Made by a program: the position numbers and the translations under genes. A stretch of 64,000 nt of DNA from positions 1,003,501 through 1,067,500 of the forward strand of contig RCSZ01000008.1 in NCBI GenBank assembly GCA_014898425.1, in the 5' to 3' direction. Positions 1 through 12,822 of this stretch are shown piece by piece. This DNA is from Botryotinia globosa. Its lineage: Eukaryota; Ascomycota; Leotiomycetes; Helotiales; Sclerotiniaceae. Every line of letters begins with the position of its first letter. Positions within the stretch are counted from its first letter, which is position 1. The notes under the pieces were generated by a model. It made no database searches, was not told the origin of the DNA, and saw only the letters and a list, made by a program, of their open reading frames with translations.

Positions 1-3000
1 AAGTATGGAATTTGAACATAGACAGATACTTATTAGGTTACCAAGAAATGAAACGAAGGAGTTTGATGAAATTAGATCTAGAAATTGACTATTGGCCTAA
101 TAATTTGCATTGTACATGACGCAATGGAAGGAATTGGATCATTTTGTGGAAACAACAAGAATGAACAAAGGATGAAAGAACATTCGATAGAAGACGAATA
201 ACAAATGAAATCGCTACTATGTGTGTGAATAGATAGGAAGAACTTGTGCAATGGAGAAAGGGATAGAAGATATGTTTCCAAACTTGGATGCATTCCGGAA
301 CTTTTGGAAAGGAGAAGAACAGTAGGAATGAAACTTACAATCAGAATCTGAAAGCTGTTTAAAAATCGCAGTGGAAGAGGCGGACGATAAGAGTGAGTTC
401 CACAACTATGATGGCAATGATAGAGTGTAATCTACTCGCAATATGTCATCAGAAGGAAAGTGGGGAGGAGATAACTTACACATCGGAACGACTTACTTGG
501 TACTAGTATTGAAATCTAAGTAGAAAATACTCACACATATAGACCATCACGGGTAGAAACTCTAGCGATAACAGCATTCGTCAATCACGCCCTATCATGC
601 CGTAATCTACATAACAAAATCATGAGACCTAACCGCGAACGTCCAAATGTTGCACGTCTCAAAGGCCTGCGACCTCTTCACGAGATTAAAGCCCTATTCA
701 ATAAGTAGCAGTCAAAGAATACGATTATTCCGTCTGAGACTTATCGAAAAGTGGGATATACAATGACAAGTGATGTGAAAATGGCAGTGGCTGCATAGTC
801 GGCCGGTAGGTCTCGATAACAGTTGGAAGGCTTATACTAATTGCACGCACTTTCGTGCGAAGAGTCTCTCGCTTTAAGCTTGTGAGCTTATGAGCTATCT
901 ACTGAGGTTTACCCTGAAAGGTAAAAATCAAATTGTATGTCTCAATGAGATAAATTTAGCAAGGGGATAATATTGTTTGGTGCTTTGAATAAGATACGAC
1001 AGGGTTGAAAGGATCAATTAGACGCACACGGTCTTCCTAGCGATCAACTTTCTCCAGAAATACTATTTCCAAATGAATTGGCAGATACAGAAAAACGTAG
1101 ACCCAATGTTGCACATCTGAAAAGGCCAGCGACCTTCTAATCCCTAGTTCATGGCTCCCTCTAAGAATCCATCAACATCACTGCCCAGAGTAAAGACACA
1201 TGAGATGTAAAAGATTTGCTTAAAAAATGGAACTGGTCCCAATTACGGCTTCACCTTTAATCCCACTTACGGTCTTCGAACGGGCCGTGTGATCACATAA
1301 TTGAAAACTACGGGCTCACGAAGAACCGAGAATTCGCAGATCCCATTCGCGGCGCTTACATCGCGCTCACATCCGAGCTCATCGAACTTTTTGTGCCTAC
1401 CAAGCGCGATGACAAGTGTCGCCTCATTAAAATTCAGATTTAAATTGTTAGTCATGGAAGAAATGAAATATTTTTAGATTCTTGTGATGTAGGATTCAAT
1501 ACCCAGTTGAGTGGGTGGGAGTTGCCGCCACAGCCACCAAAAAAGGTTATTTCAACGGCCTCCTTGGCAACTGTAATTCAATATATTGATTTTTTTTGAG
1601 GAGCAGAGTAATTGTACGAATTGAGAAAATGAGAGGCGGTCGGTGGCCTTTTAAGATATGCAACAATCCCGTACGACACTTCATCTAGCTTGGGTAGCTA
1701 AGGAGAGAGAAAATTTGTTGCATATCGTAGCGTGGTCATTGTCCGGTCACAAGAAATATGGGTAATCTTACATTATTCTTATAGTGTATAATGCTAACGT
1801 GGCGAGTGGAGTCCAGTAGAGATGTGACAGGCTAGTGAAGGTCGGTGGCCTTTTGAGATATGCAACATTGCATTGTTCTACTTCACTTGAATCGTTGATG
1901 AAACCATCAATACACCAAATACGCGATATATTCATTATGATCTGACTTCTGGTTTCTGACTTTGACATGAAACTATTGCATTCGATGCATACAATCACTA
2001 GACATGAATTGAATATCACAAAACTAATCTTTCGAACAAAACAATTCGTGTGTAGACTTCGGTTTCTAGATGACGTAAATCCACTTGTGTACTGATACCA
2101 AACAATCGTAAGAATTTTGAAAAATCCTTGAATTCCCATGTTGATTGGACATCAAGCCGCAGGGTGATGGAATACTTTCCAAATGTATAGAAAAGATGAA
2201 GGGATACACATCTTGATCGAGTCGCCGTGATTCAATATGCTACTACTGTATGTCTAGAATAATTCATACTTCAGTGTGATTAGCCAGCTCCACGCGTACC
2301 ATTTTTGGCCTCCCTAAACAAATGTGCCTCGATACTTGGAAATCGGCCGCTCCAAATGCTGCACATCTCAAAAGGCCGCGGACCTTTCATGCCAATTATC
2401 TATAATCTGAGCAATTTCGGGTTCAGTCATAGTGTCAGTTTAGCCCGGCCTCAATTGCGGCCGCAAGCAAAATTAATCTGGCTCTCTGGTATTCAAATGT
2501 TTCGGTCACCTGAACGGCCTCAATTTCCTTTTACTGGCTTTCAGCTTACCAAAATTGTCGGATGTGATCAGGTGTATAGCGAATCGCTCAAATCATTTCT
2601 ACTAAGTATACCTATGCATCCACAATTTTAGATGCCTGGAAGGACGAGAAAGTGATCTTCGTGGTCTCAGCGGCACTACGATGAAATAATTTGCATGCTG
2701 TAATCTGACCAGGTATTTGACCACTCAATGAAAGAATCCACCATAGCCCCCAAGAATTAAGGCTACTTGGACGAGGCTTGTGGTGGTGGGTACACGATAT
2801 TGAGTATTGTGGTCACAATACGAAGGTGCATGGTAAAATATGGCCGGTGGCCTTTTGAGACATGCAACATAAGATATTAAGGACGTGAATGTGAAGCTGG
2901 CCAGAACGGGGCGAAAAAGAAGAGAAGAGCCTGAATCATAGAAGAGATGTGGCAAGCGTAGACGTAATGCCTATCAGCTGATAATCGATATTGAGCCAGA

Positions 3001-6000
3001 GGATAGAGGCTTTGAAATGTGTAACAATAAACCCTCGTTGAATCTCCTCTACTGTTCCTACTGAGCCTTGACATCTGTCTAAACATACACGCAGGTTTGA
3101 AGATAATAATGAACAAGATTTTATCCAGCTCTTGATGGCGAGAATATTTTTTAAGACAACAATTTTTTATGTTCTTTGACTCTTATGTGCCCGATTGCTC
3201 GCCATTACTGATCAATCAATTGAACAAAATTGAAAGCGTCGAAAGACACCGAACACGAGAGATCTCTAAGATCTACTCGAGTATGTTACAGAACTCACTC
3301 TTCACGGGGATTGAAGAGTTTATGGTAATACACTAGTTGATCTAATGTCATCAAGGCCGCGCAGTGGATAAGAACCAGCCTTGCTGTATTACGAAGAATA
3401 TGCACGGAGAACAAGACAGAGAATTAGAAAAATTCGAAATGAAGGAAAACAACCAAAGACTTCAGTGCAAACAAGTATTAGTAGAGTGAAGAGTGTAATG
3501 ACTTCTGGTCTAGATGCGAGATTCAAGTCAAGAACGAGCTCACGATATGCATGTGAGGTGTGCACCAAGCGTGAAGTTGAATGGAAGTCTAACAAAGCCT
3601 CTAACACGAGCAGATGAACAGGTGCCCTAAACAAGGAAAGAATGCGTTCCCACCCCAGATGACTCCATATTCAATATTCGATAGTTATTCTCACCGAAAT
3701 AACACACGAACTTAACATAAACTTAAACAAACATCTCAATGCTAAACCTCGTCACTCCATTTGAAATTCCAATTGAGCTCATTATCCGTGTGATCGGAAG
3801 AACACGAAACTTGTTCTGTGAACGAATGAAATTAAGAGTTTCTCCTTCACGCTATCACGTGCATAGCATCCTGAAATTACAATTTGTAATATCAAGGTAC
3901 TTTGAGTTTAAGATCGCCTTTTCCATCTCGTTGATTTGAGGTTTTTTCTAAAATATGGAGAAAACATGCTTGCGACTTGAGCTTTGAGATATGACACAAA
4001 TTCACCTCGAAAATTCTGCTAGGTAGCCGCCGTGCGCGAGAGATCTGCAAGTTGTCGGAACACAATTCTGACATTTGATCAACGAGATGGATTGAGACCT
4101 CAGGAGAGACCTTTTGCTTCCACTTATAGATCCTATTACGTATCAACCTTTGACGACAAATGGGAAACTGATGGCAAATAGGACCTTGCAAATGAGAGTA
4201 GGAAAAGCTGCAGGCTTTTTTAAGATGTGCAACGATCCATCCTTTCCCAAGAGTGTTAGGCAGATATCCTGCGTGGCATTCTGGAAACTCCTTAAACACC
4301 TGTCATCGCGCCTCTACAAAGAACTTTGCCCATAGCTGCATAACTCCACTACCCAAATCAAAATGAAGATTTCATGCCCGACCCCATGGAATACAGATGT
4401 GGCCGGGCATCATCTGAGATGTGCAACAAAATATCAAAAATCTAAAGATGGGCGAGCAGGACTTGCTTTTAGCTTTCAAAATGCGCATGGTTTCCGCAAC
4501 AACCGTAATTGAGACCTGATCACTTTAAGATGAAGTCTCTAAGTGGATCCCTCAGACGAGATATCGATGCGAAGTTACCGGCCATTTGACAACAAATTAT
4601 ATCCTCTTCTTTCAGGGTTGCTCCCCTTTTCGTGGAAGTATCATTTGCGTTGTCTTGGTGATTTAGTGCTTCAGTGATGACCCATCTTAAAAAGTCAATG
4701 AGTAGAAAACTGCAACCTCGTAGTTCTGAACCCGAGCTCATTCAATTGGAAATGTCTTCCCCTTTCTTTCAGGTCGCCGATTGAGAGATGCAACAAAGAC
4801 AGATGTTGTTGAAAAGCGGTGGATAGTAATTTCCCCTGATTTTGACACGCGGTACCGCTTCGGTCTCGAACGCGCTCGCTTTTGCACCGGAGAGTCATGC
4901 TTTTGAATGATGTAGTAAAGACTGGCGTGGACTGGGTATAGCTCGTAGAATGATCCAATCGCCGACTAAGAGACGCAACAAGGCTTGCCATCCACTCACA
5001 TTCTAGACCTCCTTTCTCTATGGCCAGAAGTATCACGACTCGTGGGGTTGAAGTTGATGATTGAGTGGAGTCGTAGATTGAACTTTCATTCTACCAAGTG
5101 GATACCCGGCGACCTTTATCATGGGCTATGTGATATTAATCCAGAGGTGCGAAGAAATTTTCAGGTCGCCGACCTTTTTAGATCTGCAACAAAATTCTGT
5201 CTTGACGGTCTGTCGGGACTCGGTATCATCTAGCTCACACCTAGCACCTGATCTCGGTACATCTCACCCAATCCCGCAAGTGTCCCATCTAGATTACCCT
5301 TGTCGCCGACATCAATCCTGTGCAAGGAATAACCAGGTCGCCGACCTTTTCAGATGTGCAACAAATCCCATTCTTGCCTTCAAGCAACCAACGTTTAACT
5401 TCTTCAAGATGAAGGATCCGTGAAGATGTTTCGGTCAATCGTTAATGTCGGTTGATCACCGAGATCGGTCTTGTAAGATTGCCTTTTGCGGATGTTTCTC
5501 CGGAGCGAAGGAGTGGTCGCCGATAAGGTCAACACAAATTTGGGTACTATTGGATGAGATTTTTCGATGCCAAGTCTTTGTTTCTGTTTGCGTCTCGCCT
5601 TAAGGAATCAGGGTGGTATGGTGGCTCTTCGGTGTTCTACTATTCAGGTTCTTCACCTCCCCGGGGCCAGCTGTGAAACCTTTTTTGAACTTAATTATCA
5701 GCCACTAACCTTACACTCAAGCCACACTTGCTGCATGAAAAACACCTCCAGCTGCCCGCACCACCTCACCTGCACTCGTAGCTGGAGTTCTTCCAAACTC
5801 CAACTCCAGCTACCTACCTCAAATCGCTCTGATACTTTTAAGCTGCCCTCCTTTTTTCCATGAGCCCTCTCAATATTGCCACATCATCACAACCCCAATC
5901 ACGACCATAACCCACATTATCTCAACAATACCCATTGATTATATTGATGCGACCTCCAAAGCGGCCTTTTTTCTCTATAGCGTGATATCCTTGCATAGGT

Positions 6001-8950
6001 AGTGGAGCTACGGGTGTCATGTCTTACATTTTTTTCGATGATGAGGTCGGCGGCCTTTTGAGATATGCAACATTCCCTTTCGATGGATATTACTTAGAGT
6101 GAGTCAGTTGGGGCTAAACGAGCGGTAGAGCGAGATTGTGCTCGGGAAGTAAGAGCGAATGATAATAAGTCGATTAAGATATCTTTCTTGCGACCCTTAG
6201 GACTACCACGCTCACCGTCTTCTGGCTTTGGAGCTTCATTTACATTCGCTCCCATACCCCTACATTTTCCAATTGTGTTCGCTCATGAAATTTCTTGTCA
6301 GTGCAAGGCGAAGGTCAAGGCCATTTGAGATATGCAACAATCGTGAGGTTTCTTCTCCTCATCTGTTATAATAGGTGCAACGGTTCTCAATAGTCTGATG
6401 AGGCCTCTCGCTCAAGGTGGTCGCATCCGAGGCCGGAGTGGAGAAATTCTTCTTGACTCCAAGTTGATGTCCAATGGCAATCGCTTTCTGGCGTAGTGTC
6501 CATTCCAGATAATTCTTACTTGCATAATCTCTTCTAATTCACTCCATCCGAGAACATGGCTTGACCGAGGGCGACCCAAATGAGATGTGCAACAAATTTC
6601 ACGTTTGCGTCTTACAGACTTAGATATCGTATTATTTTCACAGGTTATCCAAAGCTTGAGTCTTGGTGTAGTGCTAACGAGCGTTTCCATTAATCCGGCT
6701 CTCGTTCTGTACATCGGTCAAATCAAAACACTCCTTTCACAACATGCGTTGAAATCTCATTAGAAACGGCTTTTCTTCTGAGCGATATATGAAATATTGA
6801 TGCAGGACTTTGCGGTAAAGCCTAACGCCTCTATCTGTAACGTAACCTGATAAGAAGGATAGAAAACACATTGTTTCCCCCTTCCGCGTGCGTGAAGCAA
6901 TAGTATGCTTCTTAGTGGTACGGACTCTGTCAAATTGCATTGCATCTCCTCAAAAACTTTTCCCTTAAGCCAATTATACTTCCCTTTGGCTTGCCAGCTT
7001 GCTATCTTGCTTCATCATCACACCAATTTTCGGAACGATCTTGCGACACATTTCACATTGGACGATTCTCACTTCGATTTGCCTCTTGTCCTGCCTCTAT
7101 CTCCCGCCCACAAGTAGCGAATTTCCCAGAATCGTTTTTAGCACGATAACAGGCTTCTTCGCCAAGCCAGTTGTCATATGATAGAGGGTCTGGGTTATTT
7201 TTGCGGAGCTTGCGTCCAGGGCGTTTTGCTCTGCTTTTGTTTTACCATTTTTGTGGGTAGACGGTGTGTTGCCACTGATCTTGTTACTGTGTCTAGATGT
7301 ACGAGACTCTTCGCTGCTGCCGGTTCTGGGGGGTCGGCCAGGCGATCTGGGGCTCTTTTGAAGGATGCAATCGAACGTCAGAAGCTCTCAGCATATTTAT
7401 TGTGCTAAACGCTGATAAATTTGCTTTGAAACAGACGTTTCAAAGCAGAAATTGATCGGGTTGTGATGGTGGATACCCGAAATTCCTGCGGCATTGTCAT
7501 TGGGAAAGCGAATAACCATGAGAGAATGGGCGCCTGGAGCGGTAGGAACACCTACAATGGGAGCTAAACATGTTTTTATTCAGTGAATAAGCCATGAATG
7601 CCGTTTGCTTGTGGAGCGATCAAGGCAAATATAGGCGACGCCGGAACGTCAATGAGTTGGTCATTGGAGTCGAATTTCGTGAAGGGGACACAGACGGAGT
7701 CGCTTTCGCAGAAATGACAGATATGCTTCAACCAAGAACTTAGAGGCGAGTCAATAAATACATGATGCATCTTTCCTGCTGGGAGATTCATGAACAAGGT
7801 TTGGGGAGAAGCAGACCATGGACGACATAATAGTGAAGAAAAATGGTTTTGGAAAGACAGCTGTCTAGGTTTAGAAAGACATCTGTAGCAGGACTCAAGC
7901 CTGTGGACCATGGTCAATCTTACCTCATAACCGTCAAATAACTTTATCTCAGATGACTAGAATTCTTGGTGGTGAACTATACATGGTCTTCGGCCTTTGT
8001 AGGATAGAGGCTGGAACGTGCAGGGTCGAAAATGAGGCATTCAAGATCAGAGGATAAACCTGTGAAGATACCAAATACGATGCCATTGCTCCGATTTTAC
8101 AGAATTGGTTGCAGTGTGGTTCAAAACCAGTGTTTCATCAAAATCCAGACGATCTCATTGACATACCGAGACTCAAAGCAAAACAGAAACCGAGGTGGCG
8201 ATACGTAACTGCAATGTACAGACTTATCAATAAGACAATGGTATGGAATATTGCGCTGAGGCCCAAAAATATACCAAGGATAAGTGTGCAACTTGACGTT
8301 CAGCTCCTATTGACACCGGTGTACTCTACATGGCTTCCAAGGTTGGTGTAAAACCATAGTACAATTTAAGTCACGTGATACAGACATTATGCATTTACAT
8401 GCTAATCGGTGAAGCAAACACAGGCATGGAGTAAGGTCAGAATCACTGACACAGGTAATATTGAAGTCATCATTAAACTGGTCCTGTGTTTCATCCCCGA
8501 AGGAATAGATGCATCGACACGTGAAAATGTTAATGAGTAGGCATCTAGAGTTAAGCTATTTTCTGCTACCGTGGAACAAGAATACGAGGAGCTTCTGTAT
8601 AATCCCGTTCATCTGGATACCTCCAATTACCTTGGAGCAAAGTAAAGTATAGCACTAGATAGATTCTGGAGAAGAACGAGGCTATGACCGATGATGGCCT
8701 ACATATAGTGCGTATTAATGTAACGTTGAATGCAGCGAATGCAGTGAATGCAGTAAACGTTGGAATAAGCAACATTCTTCAGATCTTCAAAAAACGGTAC
8801 CTACCGAAAGCCAAGCAAATCAATCCAAGGATTAACCTTTAGTATTGATTAGTCATAAAAAGCAAGTCCTTCCATCTTATCAAATATTCTGATTCTATTT
8901 GGCCCTCCAAATTTTATATCTTCGATACCAATAACTCAATTGACAGCCTA
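1..8950. other. Gene-poor region with no supportable coding gene
   Basis: No open frame in this stretch has a recognisable domain, and none can be joined convincingly through GT-AG introns. Open frames are short (60-135 codons), overlap on both strands and look like chance. The one organised signal is the dispersed ~29-bp motif annotated separately. On the minus strand around 7480-8110 there are short protein-like stretches (for example VPTAPGAHSLMVIRF and FTGLSSDLECLIFDPAR) in different frames with stops between them. They could be the remains of a decayed gene, but I could not join them. A small triple repeat of GAATGCAGY lies near 8727-8755. The region could be subtelomeric or an old repeat graveyard; nothing here proves it. 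Confidence 0.6.
648..6595. repeat. Dispersed ~29-bp motif family, about 16 copies in both orientations
   Basis: The plus-strand form is an 11-bp palindrome-like head (GGTCGCCGACC or GGTCGGYGGCC) followed directly by TTTTGAGATRTGCAACAA. Clear plus-strand copies start near 1637, 1839, 2842, 4206, 4400, 4772, 4957, 5164, 5336, 6045, 6313 and 6570. Minus-strand copies lie at about 648-675, 1107-1136 and 2357-2386. Weaker relatives sit near 1715, 3005, 5302 and 5514. Spacing is irregular (about 80-1340 bp) and I see no similarity between the flanks, so this is neither a tandem array nor copies of a longer element. I found no good copy elsewhere in the window. Function unknown. Confidence 0.75.
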
Positions 8951-9004
8951 GTATATACAAGATATTTCTGTCATATCTTCAGATGTCTTACTAAATCATG
9001 CGAT

Positions 9005-10709
9005 ATGTCTCAAGATTTATCTGCCGGCTTGGTAAATCATCCAGTAATGATCTCGGACGAACTTAGATCCAACCCTCACCATAATATTTCTGATCTAGAT
9101 GCGACTACGGATACTAAAGGACAAGAAGCCACTACAGCTAAGATGAATTTGGAATCATCTACAACTCAAATGTTGGATAATGTATCCGTATCTGCACCAG
9201 ATCCACAAGAGCTTAATGCTCCAGACGTTCATTCGCAATCATGCCTTGGCCTGGTCGAAGAATCTGCCGTTGATAACGAGTCAAAGTTGATAATCGATAC
9301 GGCAACAACAGGAGGGGCAGTGATTGCGGAAAATACCACTTCAGGTAGGACAACCGCTAATGTTTAACTTTTGCATCATGTGAATACATTGTGGAAAGTA
9401 CATTCTAATCATGCCTGCTTCCCAAATAGTCGTACCACCAGTATCTACCGTACGACCACTCGAAAATATAAACCCCCCGACCGAAACCCAGCCCTCTACA
9501 TCTGCGACCGCTGCCACGACCACAATATCTCCTAACACTGAACAGCACTGTCAATCATCAATAAACTCTATTATCACAGATCCACAGAGCTCAAGCGCCA
9601 ATCCGACTGCGGATCTCGCGAATACCCCGAATGAAGATATGAATGTCGTCAAAATTAAAGCAGCTCGTCGGAGAATGGCTCGTGTCAAGGCACATCCGAA
9701 TGCCTTGACAGTCTATGAAGCTGAGCTGACAAGTAAGGACAGGGCGACTCAAAAAGAAGCAGTTCGACAATATTTGGAGAAGAATGTGAAGCAGGACTGG
9801 ACTTGGACCTGGCCAGCCGAAGAAAACGAACCTATGAACATAATAGATGCATTGCTTAAGGAGCCTTCTTTAGATGAGCTCCAAGTCACCAGCACGGATA
9901 GCCCTGCGTACAAGGAAGAGTGGCGAGAAAGAGACGAGTGGGAAAGTGATCCCACCGAAAGCGAGAGTGAAGATCCTAGTTCGCCCAAAGGGCCCATCAA
10001 CATCAATTCACCGGATAGAGAAAGTCCTTTTCGCTTTGACAACCCGGATGGTGTAGGTCAATTGGTCAAACAAAGACGAGCTGCACGAAGACGCCGTCAC
10101 AAAAAGAAGCTTGCAGCGGAAATGGAATGGAACACAGGAGTACACTGTTATGTAGAAAGACGTGATGCATGGACTTGCGCCCGACGTGTTCCTCCTCCAT
10201 CCGGACGGGAGCTTCACGCCATCGAAAATTTGCCAGCCCATTCAAATGGAAATGCCCGCAAACCTGTGGATGATTCCTCGGATTCAGAAGGATGGGATAC
10301 TGAAGTGCCAATTGCTAAATCACTACTACCACCGGATAATGCAATGAGAGCGAGCATCACTCCTCAAGCTTACAGTACCATATACGACAAAGTTATTCTG
10401 CAATCACTTACACCTAGTTGTCCCATCAATCTATCCGATGTCATACAGAGCTGCGTACAAGGATGGAAGCGGGATGGTGAATGGCCTCCTTCATCATCTG
10501 TCCCCGAACCTGGTTTCGCGGCGAAGAAAAAGCAAAGGAGACTGAGCATGTTGAACATGTTAGGGCTAAATGGACCCGAAGCAAAGCCAGTTAGTCCTGT
10601 GGTAGAAAAAAGTCCACAGACGCCAAATTCAATTAAAAAGGGGCTACAAAAGTTCTGGAAACGCGGAGACAAAACCAAAAGTACGCCTGAGGGTGGGACG
10701 GGAACTTAG
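9005..10709 (+). CDS. Gag1-like clamp domain protein (DUF4050 family)
   Basis: Two exons, 9005-9344 and 9430-10709, join in frame through an 85-nt intron (donor GTAGGA, CTAAT branch-like site, acceptor AAATAG) and encode about 539 aa. The first ~350 residues are Ser/Thr/Glu-rich and probably disordered. The recognisable part lies at roughly residues 360-460: RDAWTCARRVPPP, then WDTEVPIAKSLLPPDN, RASITPQAYSTIYDKV and INLSDVIQSCVQGWKRDGEW. This is the block order I know from fungal Gag1-like clamp (DUF4050) proteins. The tail is basic (KKKQRR, FWKRGDK). The biochemical role of the family is not well established, so none is assigned. An alternative model starts at the ATG at 9411 without the first exon; it keeps the domain but drops the acidic N-terminus. 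Confidence 0.72.
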
Positions 10710-11639
10710 AATTTTGGTACGGAAGAGCTACTGCATATATCCTATCAAATAGGCTTTAAGGGAATGGCATGGCATGGTATAATGTGGCGTTTTAATGGCA
10801 GACATTTGGTATGAAATTATGAAGCGCACGTTGAATAAGCGGATTGATCAGGTTCGACCACTGTTGGATCAGGTTTTTGGACTAGCATCGTTATTATGAG
10901 GTTGTCTCGGGACTGTTAATATGACTATCATTTTCCAATATCTACTTAAGGAGCTCCTAGTCAGTATCTCAAGCTTCCTCATCTTCGCCCTGACCTCTTA
11001 CTCGTGAAAATGATTCCATGATCCAACCCTAACGTAAAATAGAGAACCTTCTCCAGATAACACACATAAATGTTCGAGCACAAATCACTTCACTACCTGT
11101 ATAATAAATCTTAAGATCCCTTACTTCCAGTGCTCTGTTTTGATACGATGCACTTCCGCTGCTTCAATTACTCTTATCGGCATCCGTTCACACTCCGTTC
11201 AGTATTGGTATGTGAAAATAGGGGATGAGATATTGTTTCGCGCAATTTGGGCGGTGGCGGTAGTTGATTGAAATGTGTAAAGGCTCTTGGTTGTAGTGGG
11301 GTGCGAGATAGGTAGGAGACCCAAAAGGAGGTGTATCGTCTATTGATGTAAGCGGGCTGAAATTTTGTGGTTCATTCACAGTGCTGTGGGATGAGGGAAG
11401 GGAAGTGAGAGTGCGGGTAAATTTGAGGTGATATCTAAGATATATAGGATGAGTCGTTGGGTCGCTAAGCGTTGTGGTGATATTTTCTTATGGGTATCCA
11501 TGTTGTTTGGGCGGAGTGAGTGGCTGGATGGTTTGGATTGCTGTCTTTTGAAGCTGGGGGGCTCTTCTGTAAGTAGATGTGAATCAGTCAATTGTTATAC
11601 ATACCATAGGGAATTAGGGCAATTTAGATCGGTTCTATA

Positions 11640-12470
11640 TCGGATATTCGATTATATTGCAATTAGTAAATTCACCTTTTATAATTTTAATTTAGACTGT
11701 AATTCCTTCGAATAAATATTTAAGTCGAATATAAATTAAATAATTGTAAAGTTTTCAATAGTTATAGAAAGATTATAAAAAGATTATAGAATAAATATAT
11801 TGCTTAGTAATACTTAATAATTCTGAAAGTTAAAATAATAAAAGTTATTTAGAGTTCAATCAATTATATATATACTCTTTATTACATCCCCTCTTTAGAA
11901 TTATACTCAACACTACTAGACTAAATTTTAACTAATTCGAATTATTCTGAATTCAGATTTTCAAAATATATTGAATTTGAAGTTTTACAGTAATAGCGAA
12001 TTCTTTGTATATAAATTTTATATATTTATCAAAATATTTGCTAGTATATTTATTAATATTAATTAGATTGATTAAAATAAAGAAAATTATATAAAGATAT
12101 ATCCAGATTTAAACTTTAAATCTAAGAAACTTCGAATAATCTCTATATTTATGTTACACTTTTAACACATATCACGTGCATATACACTAAATTAGCTTAG
12201 CGTAGATTAGGTAAGCAAGGATTATTATCTTAGTCCTTGCCACCTAATCCTAAATAATATCTCTTTTACTTTATACACCCTTTACAATTTATCTTATATA
12301 TTCAATTATTTCTTATTTTCAACTATTTATTAACCTTAATTATATTAATTTACTTCAAAATATTGAAAACTATAATTTCTATTTAAATCTGATTAAAAAC
12401 GAATTTAAAATTCTAAATAGATATATAGCAGATGCACTAATTGAAGTGGTTGTAGATCGGTCCTAAAAAC
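11640..12470. repeat. AT-rich island, probable RIP-degraded repeat relic
   Basis: About 830 bp consist almost entirely of A and T, with frequent TTAATTA, ATATAT and AAATTTAA-like words, no open frame of useful length and sharp borders against normal sequence. Such blocks usually mark repeat-induced point mutation of old transposons. Counting TpA/ApT and CpA/TpG ratios would test this. A near-perfect hairpin (12205-12249) inside it is the only GC-containing structure. Confidence 0.55.
12205..12249. repeat. Inverted repeat (hairpin) in the AT-rich island
   Basis: The arms GATTAGGTAAGCAAGGA and TCCTTGCCACCTAATC are complementary over 16 positions with one or two differences, around a 12-nt AT-rich loop. 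It stands out because nearly everything around it is A/T. It might be the core of a degraded foldback element. No protein or RNA family is recognised. Confidence 0.6.
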
Positions 12471-12822
12471 CCCTCATTTCCAATACGGTAGCTACTTAAG
12501 ATAAGTAAAGTTCGAAGAAAGAGATTTGCTGGAATTGAAACGAGAATGAATTTGTTGATGGGTTTGTTTTTCTGCAGTCACATTTGAATGGGTTTTTGAT
12601 ACGAAGGATTATTGTGTTCTGAAGATTCGAAAGCTTTCAAAATTCGATTCGTGAGCATCTTCTCTTTGCCCCCTCCTCCCTATTATCTGTCTTATTTTTG
12701 CTTCCGTTTCCCTTTCTCTTGACTATACGGTTTCCATCCCTTTCAAACTCCCCCCTGTCTTGTACTTTTCCTTTCCTCTCTTTCAAACATCTCATAATGC
12801 GAACCCGAGAGACTTTATATTT

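Larger units (their letters stand above)
10710..12815. other. Intergenic region with an AT-rich island
   Basis: No gene is supported between the Gag1-like gene and the minus-strand 2EXR gene. The part from 10710 to about 11640 has ordinary base composition with no usable open frame. From about 11640 to 12470 the sequence becomes extremely AT-rich, which is typical of RIP-mutated repeat relics in filamentous ascomycetes. Pyrimidine-rich sequence around 12660-12790 then leads into the 3' side of the 2EXR gene. Confidence 0.6.

Noticed and set aside
3892..4299. A 135-codon minus-strand frame in the left gene-poor region
   Set aside because: It starts from a non-conserved context, has no domain, and merely includes one copy of the dispersed motif.
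648..6595. CRISPR-like interpretation of the recurring 29-bp motif
   Set aside because: Copies are in both orientations, diverged and irregularly spaced, and the genome is eukaryotic.
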